Assembly: GCA_028752905.1 (NCBI GenBank)
Contig: JAQNBH010000010.1
Location: 18,145,922-18,209,921 of the forward strand
Reading direction: 5' to 3'
Origin: Cladorhizidae sp. MBARI D1340-BT2
Lineage: Eukaryota; Porifera; Demospongiae; Poecilosclerida; Cladorhizidae
Length of the DNA: 64,000 bases
Part shown: one piece after another, positions 34,492-44,734 of the stretch
Position numbering within the stretch: the stretch's first letter is position 1
How the letters are laid out: the number at the start of each line of letters is the position of its first letter
Translations under genes and position numbers: made by a program
Notes under the pieces: model-generated
Seen by the model: the letters and a program-made list of their open reading frames with translations, nothing else
Database searches by the model: none
What the model was told of the DNA's origin: nothing

Positions 34492-35810
34492 TTTGCTGGC
34501 CTCTCTCTTTTTTTCCTTCTTCTTTTTCACCTCTTACTTTGTGCAATAGTAATTCTACTCGGCAAGCGTAGAACCATGAATTCAGTCAGACATTTGGCAT
34601 TTGCACTTGGCTGAACAGTTTGATCAGGGAAAAACAACAGCATGTGCCAAGATTTTGTTTGCCATTGAACTTGGAGGAAAAAATTGGATATATCGTATTT
34701 AAAAAATCGACCCATGCTGCTTCGACTACCCTCTGACACCACTTGGTGATAATATATAGAACTTGGAGGAAAACATGAAGGGAAAAATGAGCACCACTGT
34801 GGATTGGAACAAGCCTATCGATGTTTAGTTCTTTTACGCGTGGAGGGAATAAAGTTGGGCTGAAATGAAATAGTGCAGCTTGTACTTTCGAACATGCCTT
34901 CTCTTGTGTGTTCTTAATTGAACGAGTTTTTATTCGTGGTAAAAGATTGGTTAACAAATGCCTCCACTGGAGTTGATTTCAGCCTTGTGTCATACTCCAC
35001 TTCTAGTCCACTTTGAAGGACAGGATATCTGAAAGTGAGGTCAGCTTTGATAGCTATAAAAAAAATGATTTAAAATTGTTAGAAATGGAAAAGAAAAAGG
35101 AAGAGTTGGAGCTTCACAGTCTTTTAAGATCTGTGACAAAGCCAAACTTATGATGTTATGTATATCACAAGTTCAAGTATTGAATGTACTCTCTGCTTCG
35201 ACTAATACCAAGCTGATGTGTCATCTGATGGAGTTCTATATAGTGAAAATTGGGTACAGCATCATCATGTTTGCAGGGGATGCCTGAAGATTGTGTCTCT
35301 AAAAACAACGAGGGCTGGTTTTGATCAGTGATAGTATCCTTAGTGTGAATGGTTACTATAGGGTTGATATTTCGTGGACTTTTTGCTCATTTTTGTTTCC
35401 AATCTGGTCTAGAAGGGGTAAGGATCGTCACGTTTTGACCGTCACTGCGAAGTGAACTTCCAGGTAGAAGTTAGCAGTCCTAACGAAAGCTGATCTACGG
35501 TCCAGGAGAAATTGGCTGACCCTCAATTGATACTAGGACCTTGCGAATGACATAAGAACTTGGGGGAAAGAAGATGAAAAAATTGAGTGCACAAAACATT
35601 AGTAACCGCTGTTGAATTGGAACAAGCCGGAAATCTGTCTCTTCTATATTATGAAACAGATGTTAAGACTTGTCACATTATGAAACAGATGTTAAGAATA
35701 GTGTCATATTATGAAACAGATGTCATATTGAAGAGTTTTAACGCAGCGGTAAGAAAACATAGCTTGAAGAGAAAATGCATTTTATAAGTGATGAAATGTG
35801 CTGTCTGGAT

Positions 35811-35930
35811 GCCTACGACCATACCACGTTGAGAACACCGGTTCTCGTCCGATCACCGAAGTTAAGCAGCGTTGGGCCTGCCCAGTACTTGGATGGGTGA
35901 CCGCCTGGAAACAGCAGGTGTTGTAGGCTT
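35811..35930 (+). rRNA. 5S rRNA gene copy 20 (G99A)
   Basis: G99A; type B spacer with the full-length triple repeat. Confidence 0.96.
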
Positions 35931-37251
35931 TTTGCTGGCCTCTCTCTTTTTTTTCTTCTTCTTTTTCACCTCTTACTTTGTGCAATAGTAATTCTACTCG
36001 GCAAGCGTAGAACCATGAATTCAGTCAGACATTTGGCATTTGCACTTGGCTGAACAATTTGATCAGGGAAAAACAACAGCATGTGCCAAGATTTTGTTTG
36101 CCATTGAACTTGGAGGAAAAAATTGGATATATCGTATTTAAAAAATCGACCCATGCTGCTTCGACTACCCTCTGCCACCACTTGGTGATAATATATAGAA
36201 CTTGGAGGAAAACATGAAGGGAAAAATGAGCACCACTGTGGATTGGAACAAGCCTATCGATGTTTAGTTCTTTTACGCATGGAGGGAATAAAGTTGGGCT
36301 GAAATGAAATAGTGCAGCTTGTACTTTCGAACATGCCTTCTCTTGTGTGTTCTTAATTGAACGAGTTTTTATTCGTGGTAAAAGATTGGTTAACAAATGC
36401 CTCCACTGGAGTTGATTTCAGCCTTGTGTCATACTCTACTTCTAGTCCACTTTGAAGGACAGGATATCTGAAAGTGAGATCAGCTTTGATAGCTATAAAT
36501 AAAAAATGATTTAAAATTGTTAGAAATGGAAAAGAAAAAGGAAGAGTTGGAGCTTCACAGTCTTTTAAGATCTGTGACAAAGCCAAACTTATGATGTTAT
36601 GTATATCACAAGTTCAAGTATTGAATGTACTCTCTGCTTCGACTAATACCAAGCTGATGTGTCATCTGATGGAGTTCTATATAGTGAAAATTGGGTACAG
36701 CATCATCATGTTTGCAGGGGATGCCTGAAGATTGTGTCTCTAAAAACAACGAGGGCTGGTTTTGATCAGTGATAGTATCCTTAGTGTGAATGGTTACTAT
36801 AGGGTTGATATTTCGTGGACTTTTTGCTCATTTTTGTTTCCAATCTGGTCTAGAAGGGGTAAGGATCGTCACGTTTTGACCGTCACTGCGAAGTGAACTT
36901 CCAGGTAGAAGTTAGCAGTCCTAACGAAAGCTGATCTACGGTCCAGGAGAAATTGGCTGACCCTCAATTGATACTAGGACCTTGCGAATGACATAAGAAC
37001 TTGGGGGAAAGAAGATGAAAAAATAGAGTGCACAAAACATTAGTAACCGCTGTTGAATTGGAACAAGCCGGAAATCTGTCTCTTCTATATTATGAAACAG
37101 ATGTTAAGACTTGTCACATTATGAAACAGATGTTAAGAATAGTGTCATATTATGAAACAGATGTCATATTGAAGAGTTTTAACGCAGCGGTAAGAAAACA
37201 TAGCTTGAAGAGAAAATGCATTTTATAAGTGATGAAATGTGCTGTCTGGAT

Positions 37252-37371
37252 GCCTACGACCATACCACGTTGAGAACACCGGTTCTCGTCCGATCACCGA
37301 AGTTAAGCAGCGTTGGGCCTGCCCAGTACTTGGATGGGTGACCGCCTGGAAACAGCAGGTGTTGTAGGCTT
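37252..37371 (+). rRNA. 5S rRNA gene copy 21 (G99A)
   Basis: G99A; second of two consecutive type B units. Confidence 0.96.
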
Positions 37372-38622
37372 TTTGCTGGCCTCTCTCTTTTTTTCTTCTT
37401 CTTTTTCACCTCTTACTTTGTGCAATAGTAATTCTACTCGGCAAGCGTAGAACCATGAATTCAGTCAGACATTTGGCATTTGCACTTGGCTGAACAATTT
37501 GATCAGGGAAAAACAACAGCATGTGCCAAGATTTTGTTTGCCATTGAACTTGGAGGAAAAAATTGGATATATCGTATTTAAAAAATCGACCCATGCTGCT
37601 TCGACTACCTTCTGCCACCACTTGGTGATATATAGAACTTGGAGGAAAACATGAAGGGAAAAATGAGCACCACTGTGGATTGGAACAAGCCTATCGATGT
37701 TTAGTTCTTTTACGCATGGAGGGAATAAAGTTGGGCTGAAATGAAATAGTGCAGCTTGTACTTTCGAACATGCCTTCTCTTGTGTGTTCTTAATTGAACG
37801 AGTTTTTATTCGTGGTAAAAGATTGGTTAACAAATGCCTCCACTGGAGTTGATTTCAGCCTTGTGTCATACTCTACTTCTAGTCCACTTTGAAGGACAGG
37901 ATATCTGAAAGTGAGGTCAGCTTTGATAGCTATAAATAAAAAATGATTTAAAATTGTTAGCAATGGAAAAGAAAAAGGAAGAGTTGGAGCTTCACAGTCT
38001 TTTAAGATCTGTGACAAAGCCAAACTTATGATGTTATGTATATCACAAGTTCAAGTATTGAATGTACTCTCTGCTTCGACTAATACCAAGCTGATGTGTC
38101 ATCTGATGGAGTTCTATATAGTGAAAATTGGGTACAGCATCATCATGTTTGCAGGGGATGCCTGAAGATTGTGTCTCTAAAAACAACGAGGGCTGGTTTT
38201 GATCAGTGATAGTATCCTTAGTGTGAATGGTTACTATAGGGTTGATATTTCGTGGACTTTTTGCTCATTTTTGTTTCCAATGCAAATAGAAATATGTCTG
38301 GTCTAGAAGGGGTAAGGATCGTCACGTTTTGACCGTCACTGCGAAGTGAACTTCCAGGTACAAGTTAGTAGTCCTAACGAAAGCTGATCTACGGTCCAGG
38401 AGAAATTGGCTGACTCTCAATTGATACTAGGACCTTGCGAATGACATAAGAACTTGGGGAAAAGAAGATGAAAAAAATAGAGTGCACAAAACATTAGTAG
38501 CCGCTGTTGAATTGGAACAAGCCGGAAATCTGTCTCTTCTAGAAGAGTTTTAACGCAGCGGTGAGAAAACATAGCTTGAAGAGAAAATGCATTTTATAAG
38601 TGATGAAATGTGGTGTGTGGAT

Positions 38623-38741
38623 GCCTACGACCATATCACGTTGAGAACACCGGTTCTCGTCCGATCACTGAAGTTAAGCAGCGTTGGCCTGCCCAGTACT
38701 TGGATGGGTGACCGCCTGGGAACAGCAGGTGTTGTAGGCTT
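38623..38741 (+). rRNA. 5S rRNA gene copy 22, degenerate (C14T, C47T, one G lost)
   Basis: 119 nt. Two transitions plus loss of one G from the GGG at 64-66, in the internal control region. Likely non-functional. Type A spacer; this unit's spacer holds the minisatellite and the TTAA transposon. Confidence 0.9.
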
Positions 38742-38987
38742 TTTGCTGGCCTCTCTCTTTTTTCCTTCTTCTTTTTCACCTCTTACTTTGTGCAATAGTA
38801 ATTCTACTCGGCAAGCGTAGAACCATGAATTCAGTCAGACATTTGGCATTTGCACTTGGCTGAACAGTTTGATCAGGGAAAAACAACAGCATGTGCCAAG
38901 ATTTTGTTTGCCATTGAACTTGGAGGAAAAAATTGGATATATCGTATTTAAAAAATCGACCCATGCTGCTTCGACTACCTTCTGCGG

Positions 38988-39215
38988 GAGCTAATAAAAG
39001 GAAAGTAATCAAAACTAATCAATCCTTAAAAAGGCCGTTATACCCTTAAACTAATAAACTCAGACTGAGCTAATAAAAGGAAAGTAATCAAAACTAATCA
39101 ATCCTTAAAAAGGCCGTTATACCCTTAAACTAATAAACTCATAAACTCAGACTGAGCTAATAAAAGGAAAGTAATCAAAACTAATCAATCCTTAAAAAGG
39201 CCATTATACCCTTAA
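38988..39215 (+). repeat. 79-bp minisatellite, third site, left part
   Basis: Units start at 38988, 39067 and 39154; the second is 87 bp because of an 8-base duplication (ATAAACTC). The array is cut by the TTAA transposon and resumes at 42384. Confidence 0.92.
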
Positions 39216-39230
39216 GGGGGGACTGCTCCT
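39216..39230 (+). repeat. Left terminal inverted repeat of TTAA transposon
   Basis: 15 bp, perfect complement of 42369-42383; starts with six G. Confidence 0.95.
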
Positions 39231-39539
39231 CAAAAAAAGTTTTTCACTTTTTTTTTCTTTTTTTTGCTCAAGTTGTACCTATAATGTGTGTGCAGGCAGA
39301 GTTTCAAGTCCTGAAGAAACTACTTACTTCAATCACAAGTTACAGCTAATTCTGTCCATGCACTATTGATTTCATTTCATTATTATTCTTATAGTTCTTC
39401 TGTAACTTACCTCTGAATGTCTTCATTTCTACCCGAGCGCTACTCTGAGGTCGTTACCCCTACTGACACTTTTTATATATCAAAATGTAGCATTTTCGAC
39501 GGTGCTTCGTTCCAGCTGAATTACGCAATGTTTGGAGTA

Positions 39540-39555
39540 GGGGGGGGGGGGGGGG
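39540..39555 (+). repeat. G16 homopolymer
   Basis: Sixteen consecutive G upstream of the transposase start. Could form a G-quadruplex; length may be uncertain in assembly. Confidence 0.85.
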
Positions 39556-39643
39556 TAGGCATGCGCACGTGATGAATCCCCGTCAGTTTGTGAATTTCCC
39601 CATGAGGTAAGGTCAATTATTGAGTTTTTCTGCGATTCTGAAG

Positions 39644-39884
39644 ATGCCACGTCTGTGCAAAGCTAAAGCGAAGGCTCTCCTAGCCCGGCAGACCAAAGCT
39701 GGATGGCCTGGAGATAATTCTCCCCCTGCCCAGTTGGCAGCTACGGAATCTTCAACTCGGACTGCTGCTATGGAATCTTCCACTCGGTCTGCTTCTATCG
39801 AATCTTCCACTCGGTCTGCTGCTACTGAATCTTCCACTCAAGGTCTTGGAGTTGCTCCTGCAGGACCTAGTCAAGAAGCAACAG
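39644..39884 (+). CDS. Transposase exon 1 (predicted)
   Basis: Begins at ATG 39644 with the basic stretch MPRLCKAKAKALLARQTK, probably DNA-binding or nuclear-targeting. Then a Ser/Thr-rich region made of 9-residue repeats ESSTRSAxx (coding 27-bp repeat 39746-39840). I end the exon at 39884, where ACAG|GCAAGT is a GC-type splice donor; reading on unspliced meets a stop at 39899-39901. Splicing to 39973 keeps the frame into exon 2. Confidence 0.7.
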
Positions 39885-39972
39885 GCAAGTTTTATGAATA
39901 AGAAATGTGGATGTAAAAACGTGGATGCTTAGTGGACTGCTTGTGATTGTTATTCTTTCTTGTTTGTAACAG
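39885..39972 (+). other. Predicted GC-AG intron of the transposase gene (88 bp)
   Basis: Donor GCAAGT at 39885, acceptor TTTGTAACAG ending at 39972 after a T-rich tract. Joining gives a continuous frame; the nearby GT at 39889 does not. Confidence 0.6.
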
Positions 39973-40496
39973 TAGAGAGGCCTATTCCCATCATGACAGT
40001 GTCAGGGAAGAAGTTAGCTGCTGCAACCTCTGCTTTGACTCCAGCTAAGTCCACAGTTGAGGAAGGAGAGGGAAGGCGTATTTTTGATTTTTCTGCTTTG
40101 TCCGGTGCTATCGCAGGGGCATGTCTTTGTAAAGTTTGTCAACGGCCCGTCCGACTTGTGGAAAGCTTTGCTAGGAGAAGTGGTATGGTATCCTGTGTGA
40201 CAATTGAGTGTACCAACCCTAGATGTACTGAGGTGACCGTGGTGAGTGATCCCCTGTCGAAGGAGGCCAAGGCCCTAAATAAGGCAGTGATCTTTGGTTC
40301 CCGGGTTACAGGTTGTGGTAGGAGCGGCTTGGAAGATATTACAGCTTGCATGGAGATTTTACCCCCCGTTCGGGAAGCAGCCTTTGCTCGGTATCAGGAG
40401 GAAATAGCGGAGAGTTGCAGTGCAGTCAGTGAGGCTGTTAGGCTAGAGGCGGCTGAGCGTCTGCATGATTTTCATGATGCTAGGAAGGATGAGTGA
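39973..40496 (+). pseudogene. Transposase exon 2, N-terminal zinc-ribbon-like part, ends at frameshift
   Basis: Contains paired cysteines (CLCKVC and CVTIECTNPRC) suggesting a zinc ribbon, then an N-A-A/SGLEDI-type helical region ending FHDARKDE. TGA at 40494-40496 follows a frame change near 40490. The catalytic domain continues in the -1 frame, a net loss of one base. Confidence 0.8.
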
Positions 40497-41014
40497 TTGA
40501 TGTGGCTGTTACGGTTGACGGGACTTGGTCAAAGCGAGGCTACCATTCCCTGAATGGGGTGGTCGCAGTTATATCCTGGGATACTGGTGAAGTACTGGAC
40601 TTTCATGTGATGTCCAAGTATTGTGCAGCATGTGCGTCCTATAAAGCTAAGCATAGTGATGAGTGGTTCAACGGTCATGAAAGAGTGTGTACAAGTAATT
40701 ATGAAGGGAGCTCGGGACAAATGGAGACAGTAGGTGTGGTGAAGTTGTTTGAGAGGTCGGTTAGCAAGTTAGCCCTTCGGTATACCACCATGATAAGTGA
40801 TGGCGATATTAAATCTCATATGGCTCTGATAAATGCCCAACCGGTTATGGTCCTGACACGCTTGTGGAAAAAGAAGAGTGTGTTGGCCATGTTGGGAAAC
40901 GTTTCAAGAAGCACTTGGATGCCCTTCGGAAGAGTGGTGGTGTGGATGAGGAAGGTAATCATGTGTCCTTGCAAGGGAAAAATGGTGTTAGCAATGCCAC
41001 TGCAGTCGCATTAG
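40493..41014 (+). pseudogene. Transposase catalytic domain, first two Asp
   Basis: Frame starting at 40493 reads VAVTVDGTWSKRGY with the first catalytic Asp at 40517-40519, and MISDGD with the second at 40799-40801. Spacing and motifs fit Mutator_dom (PF20700-type) transposases. Sensible homology ends near 40841-40847, where a second net one-base loss moves the coding frame; the rest to 41014 is out of frame. Confidence 0.82.
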
Positions 41015-41451
41015 GTGGATACGTTGCTGGAGCCATTAGAAATAATCAGAATAATTTAGACGGCATGGTCCGGGATATCAAGGCAGTATATTTTCATTGT
41101 GTGTCCACCGATGACCATCCCCAGCATCAGTTTTGTCCCATGGGTGAGAGTAGCTGGTGCAAATATAATAAAGCCATTTCTTTGAAAGAAGCAACACCGA
41201 AGCATAAGCCCAAAATCCCCCCAGCGAAAGGAAAGTTTTTCAAGAAGGTCTTTGATAAAATGTCCCGGAGAGAACTTTTGAAAGGATGTTTGCGTGGTGC
41301 CACTCAAAATCAGAATGAGTGTTTCCATAGTGTGATTTGGAAGAGTGTGAGGAAGTCTGGCTTTGTAACGGCAGTGGTGGTCCATTTGGGTGTAAACATA
41401 GCTGTAGGAACCTTCAATAGCGGCAAGAGTGTGGCATGTCCAGGATGTTGA
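40864..41451 (+). pseudogene. Transposase catalytic domain, Glu-containing part
   Basis: Contains ECVGHVGKR, the family-typical STDDHPQHQFCPMG and SWCKYN segments, and TQNQNECFHS whose Glu (41317-41319) is the third catalytic residue. Loses frame again near 41430; the C-terminal tail is in the next frame. Confidence 0.82.
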
Positions 41452-41684
41452 AGATGGTGACAGGGAATGAGGGTGGTGGACGTTCTAACGCTGCTTTTCT
41501 GAGTTCCGATGCCAGTCGGTTGTACAAGAGTAGGACCCGTGCCGAGGCTACTGCTAAGAGGAGGAGGAAGGGCACCGCTATCCAGAGATCCAGGAGGGAA
41601 GCAGAAGCGATAGTTACGGAAGGTGGTCCCTCTTACGCACCTGCACTTGATGAAGATTTGGATGAAGAGGACGACAGCGACTAA
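41436..41684 (+). pseudogene. Transposase C-terminal tail
   Basis: Frame with a basic stretch (KRRRKGTAIQRSRREAEA) and an acidic end (DEDLDEEDDSD) to the natural stop TAA at 41682-41684. It continues the transposase after a third net one-base loss. Confidence 0.7.
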
Positions 41685-42368
41685 CTTCTTTCTTTCCCCC
41701 CTATCTCATGCTCTGTGTATGAATGTGTCTCTCTGTGTGTGAGTGTGTATTTGTCTCTGTTTTCCTTCCCCCCACCCCTCTCACTCTGGTGTTGTGGTGC
41801 ATGAACTAACAAGGCTCATATCTCAGACCCTTTTTTTTTCCAATTTGAAAACGCTAAAAGTTTGTCAATGTTCACATTTGTTAAAAGGGCTAGGGCTAGG
41901 GCTAGGGCTAGGGCTAGGGCTAGAAATAATTTGTATATCACTAGAATGTTCATTTTGTACTCTTTGGAGTGAAAGAGAGAAAATTTGTGATTTGTGAGCT
42001 GTAAAGTATATATTGGCCCGAATACCTGGCTGGGTACAGTTGTTCTTTTTTTTGAAATTTTGTAAAAAGTTGAAAAAATGAGAAATCATTGAAAAATGCT
42101 CTTTGGCCTTGTAGTAGTGTGTTTCTTCTACTAGCTGTCGAAGTTGAACAACCCTACATCAAGTATTGAAAAAGAAGTAGCATTCTCCCTAGAATTTGGC
42201 AAAAATTTTTTGCACATTTTCCTGTATAAAATTAAAGACAACTCTAATCATCAAAATTAATACATCATCTGAAAGAACAAAGCAAGAGCTATATTTTGAT
42301 ATATAAAACAATGATATATGACAAATACTTTCTGAAATAAGTGGGATAAAAAAGTAGCATTGAAATTC
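41685..42368 (+). other. 3' non-coding part of the TTAA transposon
   Basis: AT-rich, no ORF with recognisable homology. Contains a GT-rich stretch near 41715-41760 and the (GGGCTA)6 run. Confidence 0.7.
41887..41922 (+). repeat. Telomere-like (GGGCTA)6
   Basis: Six perfect GGGCTA units, equal to CTAGGG, one base from the animal telomere repeat TTAGGG. Located inside the transposon's 3' region. Confidence 0.95.
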
Positions 42369-42383
42369 AGGAGCAGTCCCCCC
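42369..42383 (-). repeat. Right terminal inverted repeat of TTAA transposon
   Basis: AGGAGCAGTCCCCCC, perfect complement of the left end. Confidence 0.95.
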
Positions 42384-42424
42384 TTAAACTAATAAACTCA
42401 GACTGAGCTAATAAAAGGAAAGTA
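42384..42424 (+). repeat. 79-bp minisatellite, third site, right remnant
   Basis: Resumes at the duplicated TTAA and ends with the same 20-base partial unit (from 42405) as the other two sites. Confidence 0.9.
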
Positions 42425-43479
42425 TAGAACTTGGAGGAAAACATGAAGGGAAAAATGAGCACCACTGTGGATTGGAACAAGCCTATCGATGTTTAGTTCT
42501 TTTACGCGTGGAGGGAATAAAGTTGGGCTGAAATGAAATAGTGCAGCTTGTACTTTCGAACATGCCTTCTCTTGTGTGTTCTTAATTGAACGAGTTTTTA
42601 TTCGTGGTAAAAGATTGGTTAACAAATGCCTCCACTGGAGTTGATTTCAGCCTTGTGTCATACTCCACTTCTAGTCCACTTTGAAGGACAGGATATCTGA
42701 AAGTGAGGTCAGCTTTGATAGCTATAAAAAAAAATGATTTAAAATTGTTAGAAATGGAAAAGAAAAAGGAAGAGTTGGAGCTTCACAGTCTTTTAAGATC
42801 TGTGACAAAGCCAAACTTATGATGTTATGTATATCACAAGTTCAAGTATTGAATGTACTCTCTGCTTCGACTAATACCAAGCTGATGTGTCATCTGATGG
42901 AGTTCTATATAGTGAAAATTGGGTACAGCATCATCATGTTTGCAGGGGATGCCTGAAGATTGTGTCTCTAAAAACAACGAGGGCTGGTTTTGATCAGTGA
43001 TAGTATCCTTAGTGTGAATGGTTACTATAGGGTTGATATTTCGTGGACTTTTTGCTCATTTTTGTTTCCAATCTGGTCTAGAAGGGGTAAGGATCGTCAC
43101 GTTTTGACCGTCACTGCGAAGTGAACTTCCAGGTAGAAGTTAGCAGTCCTAACGAAAGCTGATCTACGGTCCAGGAGAAATTGGCTGACCCTCAATTGAT
43201 ACTAGGACCTTGCGAATGACATAAGAACTTGGGGGAAAGAAGATGAAAAAATAGAGTGCACAAAACATTAGTAACCGCTGTTGAATTGGAACAAGCCGGA
43301 AATCTGTCTCTTCTATATTATGAAACAGATGTTAAGACTTGTCACATTATGAAACAGATGTTAAGAATAGTGTCATATTATGAAACAGATGTCATATTGA
43401 AGAGTTTTAACGCAGCGGTAAGAAAACATAGCTTGAAGAGAAAATGCATTTTATAAGTGATGAAATGTGCTGTCTGGAT

Positions 43480-43599
43480 GCCTACGACCATACCACGTTG
43501 AGAACACCGGTTCTCGTCCGATCACCGAAGTTAAGCAGCGTTGGGCCTGCCCAGTACTTGGATGGGTGACCGCCTGGAAACAGCAGGTGTTGTAGGCTT
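43480..43599 (+). rRNA. 5S rRNA gene copy 23 (G99A)
   Basis: G99A; type B; the gene before element 3. Confidence 0.96.
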
Positions 43600-44169
43600 T
43601 TTGCTGGCCTCTCTCTTTTTTTTCTTCTTCTTTTTCACCTCTTACTTTGTGCAATAGTAATTCTACTCGGCAAGCGTAGAACCATGAATTCAGTCAGACA
43701 TTTGGCATTTGCACTTGGCTGAACAATTTGATCAGGGAAAAACAACAGCATGTGCCAAGATTTTGTTTGCCATTGAACTTGGAGGAAAAAATTGGATATA
43801 TCGTATTTAAAAAATCGACCCATGCTGCTTCGACTACCTTCTGCCACCACTTGGTGATATATAGAACTTGGAGGAAAACATGAAGGGAAAAATGAGCACC
43901 ACTGTGGATTGGAACAAGCCTATCGATGTTTAGTTCTTTTACGCATGGAGGGAATAAAGTTGGGCTGAAATGAAATAGTGCAGCTTGTACTTTCGAACAT
44001 GCCTTCTCTTGTGTGTTCTTAATTGAACGAGTTTTTATTCGTGGTAAAAGATTGGTTAACAAATGCCTCCACTGGAGTTGATTTCAGCCTTGTGTCATAC
44101 TCTACTTCTAGTCCACTTTGAAGGACAGGATATCTGAAAGTGAGGTCAGCTTTGATAGCTATAAATAAA

Positions 44170-44427
44170 AAATGATTTAAAATTGTTAGAAATGGAAAAG
44201 AAAAAGGAAGAGTTGGAGCTTCACAGTCTTTTAAGATCTGTGACAAAGCCAAACTTATGATGTTATGTATATCACAAGTTCAAGTATTGAATGTACTCTC
44301 TGCTTCGACTAATACCAAGCTGATGTGTCATCTGATGGAGTTCTATATAGTGAAAATTGGAAATGGAAAAGAAAAAGGAAGAGTTGGAGCTTCACAGAGT
44401 CTTTTAAGATCTGTGACAAAGCCAAAC
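44170..44427 (+). repeat. Partial internal duplication of the spacer before element 3
   Basis: After GTGAAAATTGG (ending near 44360) the sequence jumps back to AAATGGAAAAG, repeating the segment from about 44189 until element 3 cuts it at 44427. The identical junction is seen near 54352. Confidence 0.85.
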
Positions 44428-44615
44428 TAGAGGATAGTGCGTTACACATTTGATCATTGGATCAGCAAGGATATAAAGTAGCTTTCAATGAATAGCAATG
44501 CATGGACAAGTGACAGATGTGTGTGTGCGCATGCGTTAGGTAAGGGGACGACAAACGGGTAAGGGGTCGTACATAATAATGTTAATACGCATAGATGTTT
44601 GTATATACTTCACTA
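44428..44615 (-). repeat. 3' LTR of element 3
   Basis: 188 bp, left copy. Differs from the right copy around GCGCATGCG, GACGACAAA and GGGGTCGTAC. Confidence 0.92.
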
Positions 44616-44626
44616 CCTCCCCCCAA
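44616..44626 (-). other. Polypurine tract of element 3
   Basis: Minus strand reads TTGGGGGGAGG immediately before the 3' LTR, matching the tract of element 2. Confidence 0.8.
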
Positions 44627-44734
44627 GTAGGCTGGAGGGCTACTGATTTAGGATTGTTAGTACCCGTACCGGTCCACCGGTTTCGGTCCTCGTAGGCTGC
44701 GGCGGGGTAGTGGTGGGGTTGGTGGTAGTTTGGA

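Larger units (their letters stand above)
39216..42383 (+). mobile_element. TTAA-specific DNA transposon, Kolobok-like, decayed transposase
   Basis: 3168 bp. Terminal inverted repeats of 15 bp, GGGGGGACTGCTCCT at 39216-39230 and its complement at 42369-42383, are flanked by TTAA duplications (39212-39215, 42384-42387). The target was the TTAA inside the 79-bp minisatellite. TTAA duplication is known for piggyBac and Kolobok. The encoded protein resembles the Mutator_dom/Kolobok-type DDE family, not piggyBac. The element carries a G16 tract, a coding microsatellite and a telomere-like run. Confidence 0.92.

Noticed and set aside
39216..42383. piggyBac assignment from the TTAA duplication
   Set aside because: Protein motifs (VDGTWSK, ISDGD, TQNQNE) do not match piggyBac DDD transposases and fit the Kolobok/Mutator_dom type better.
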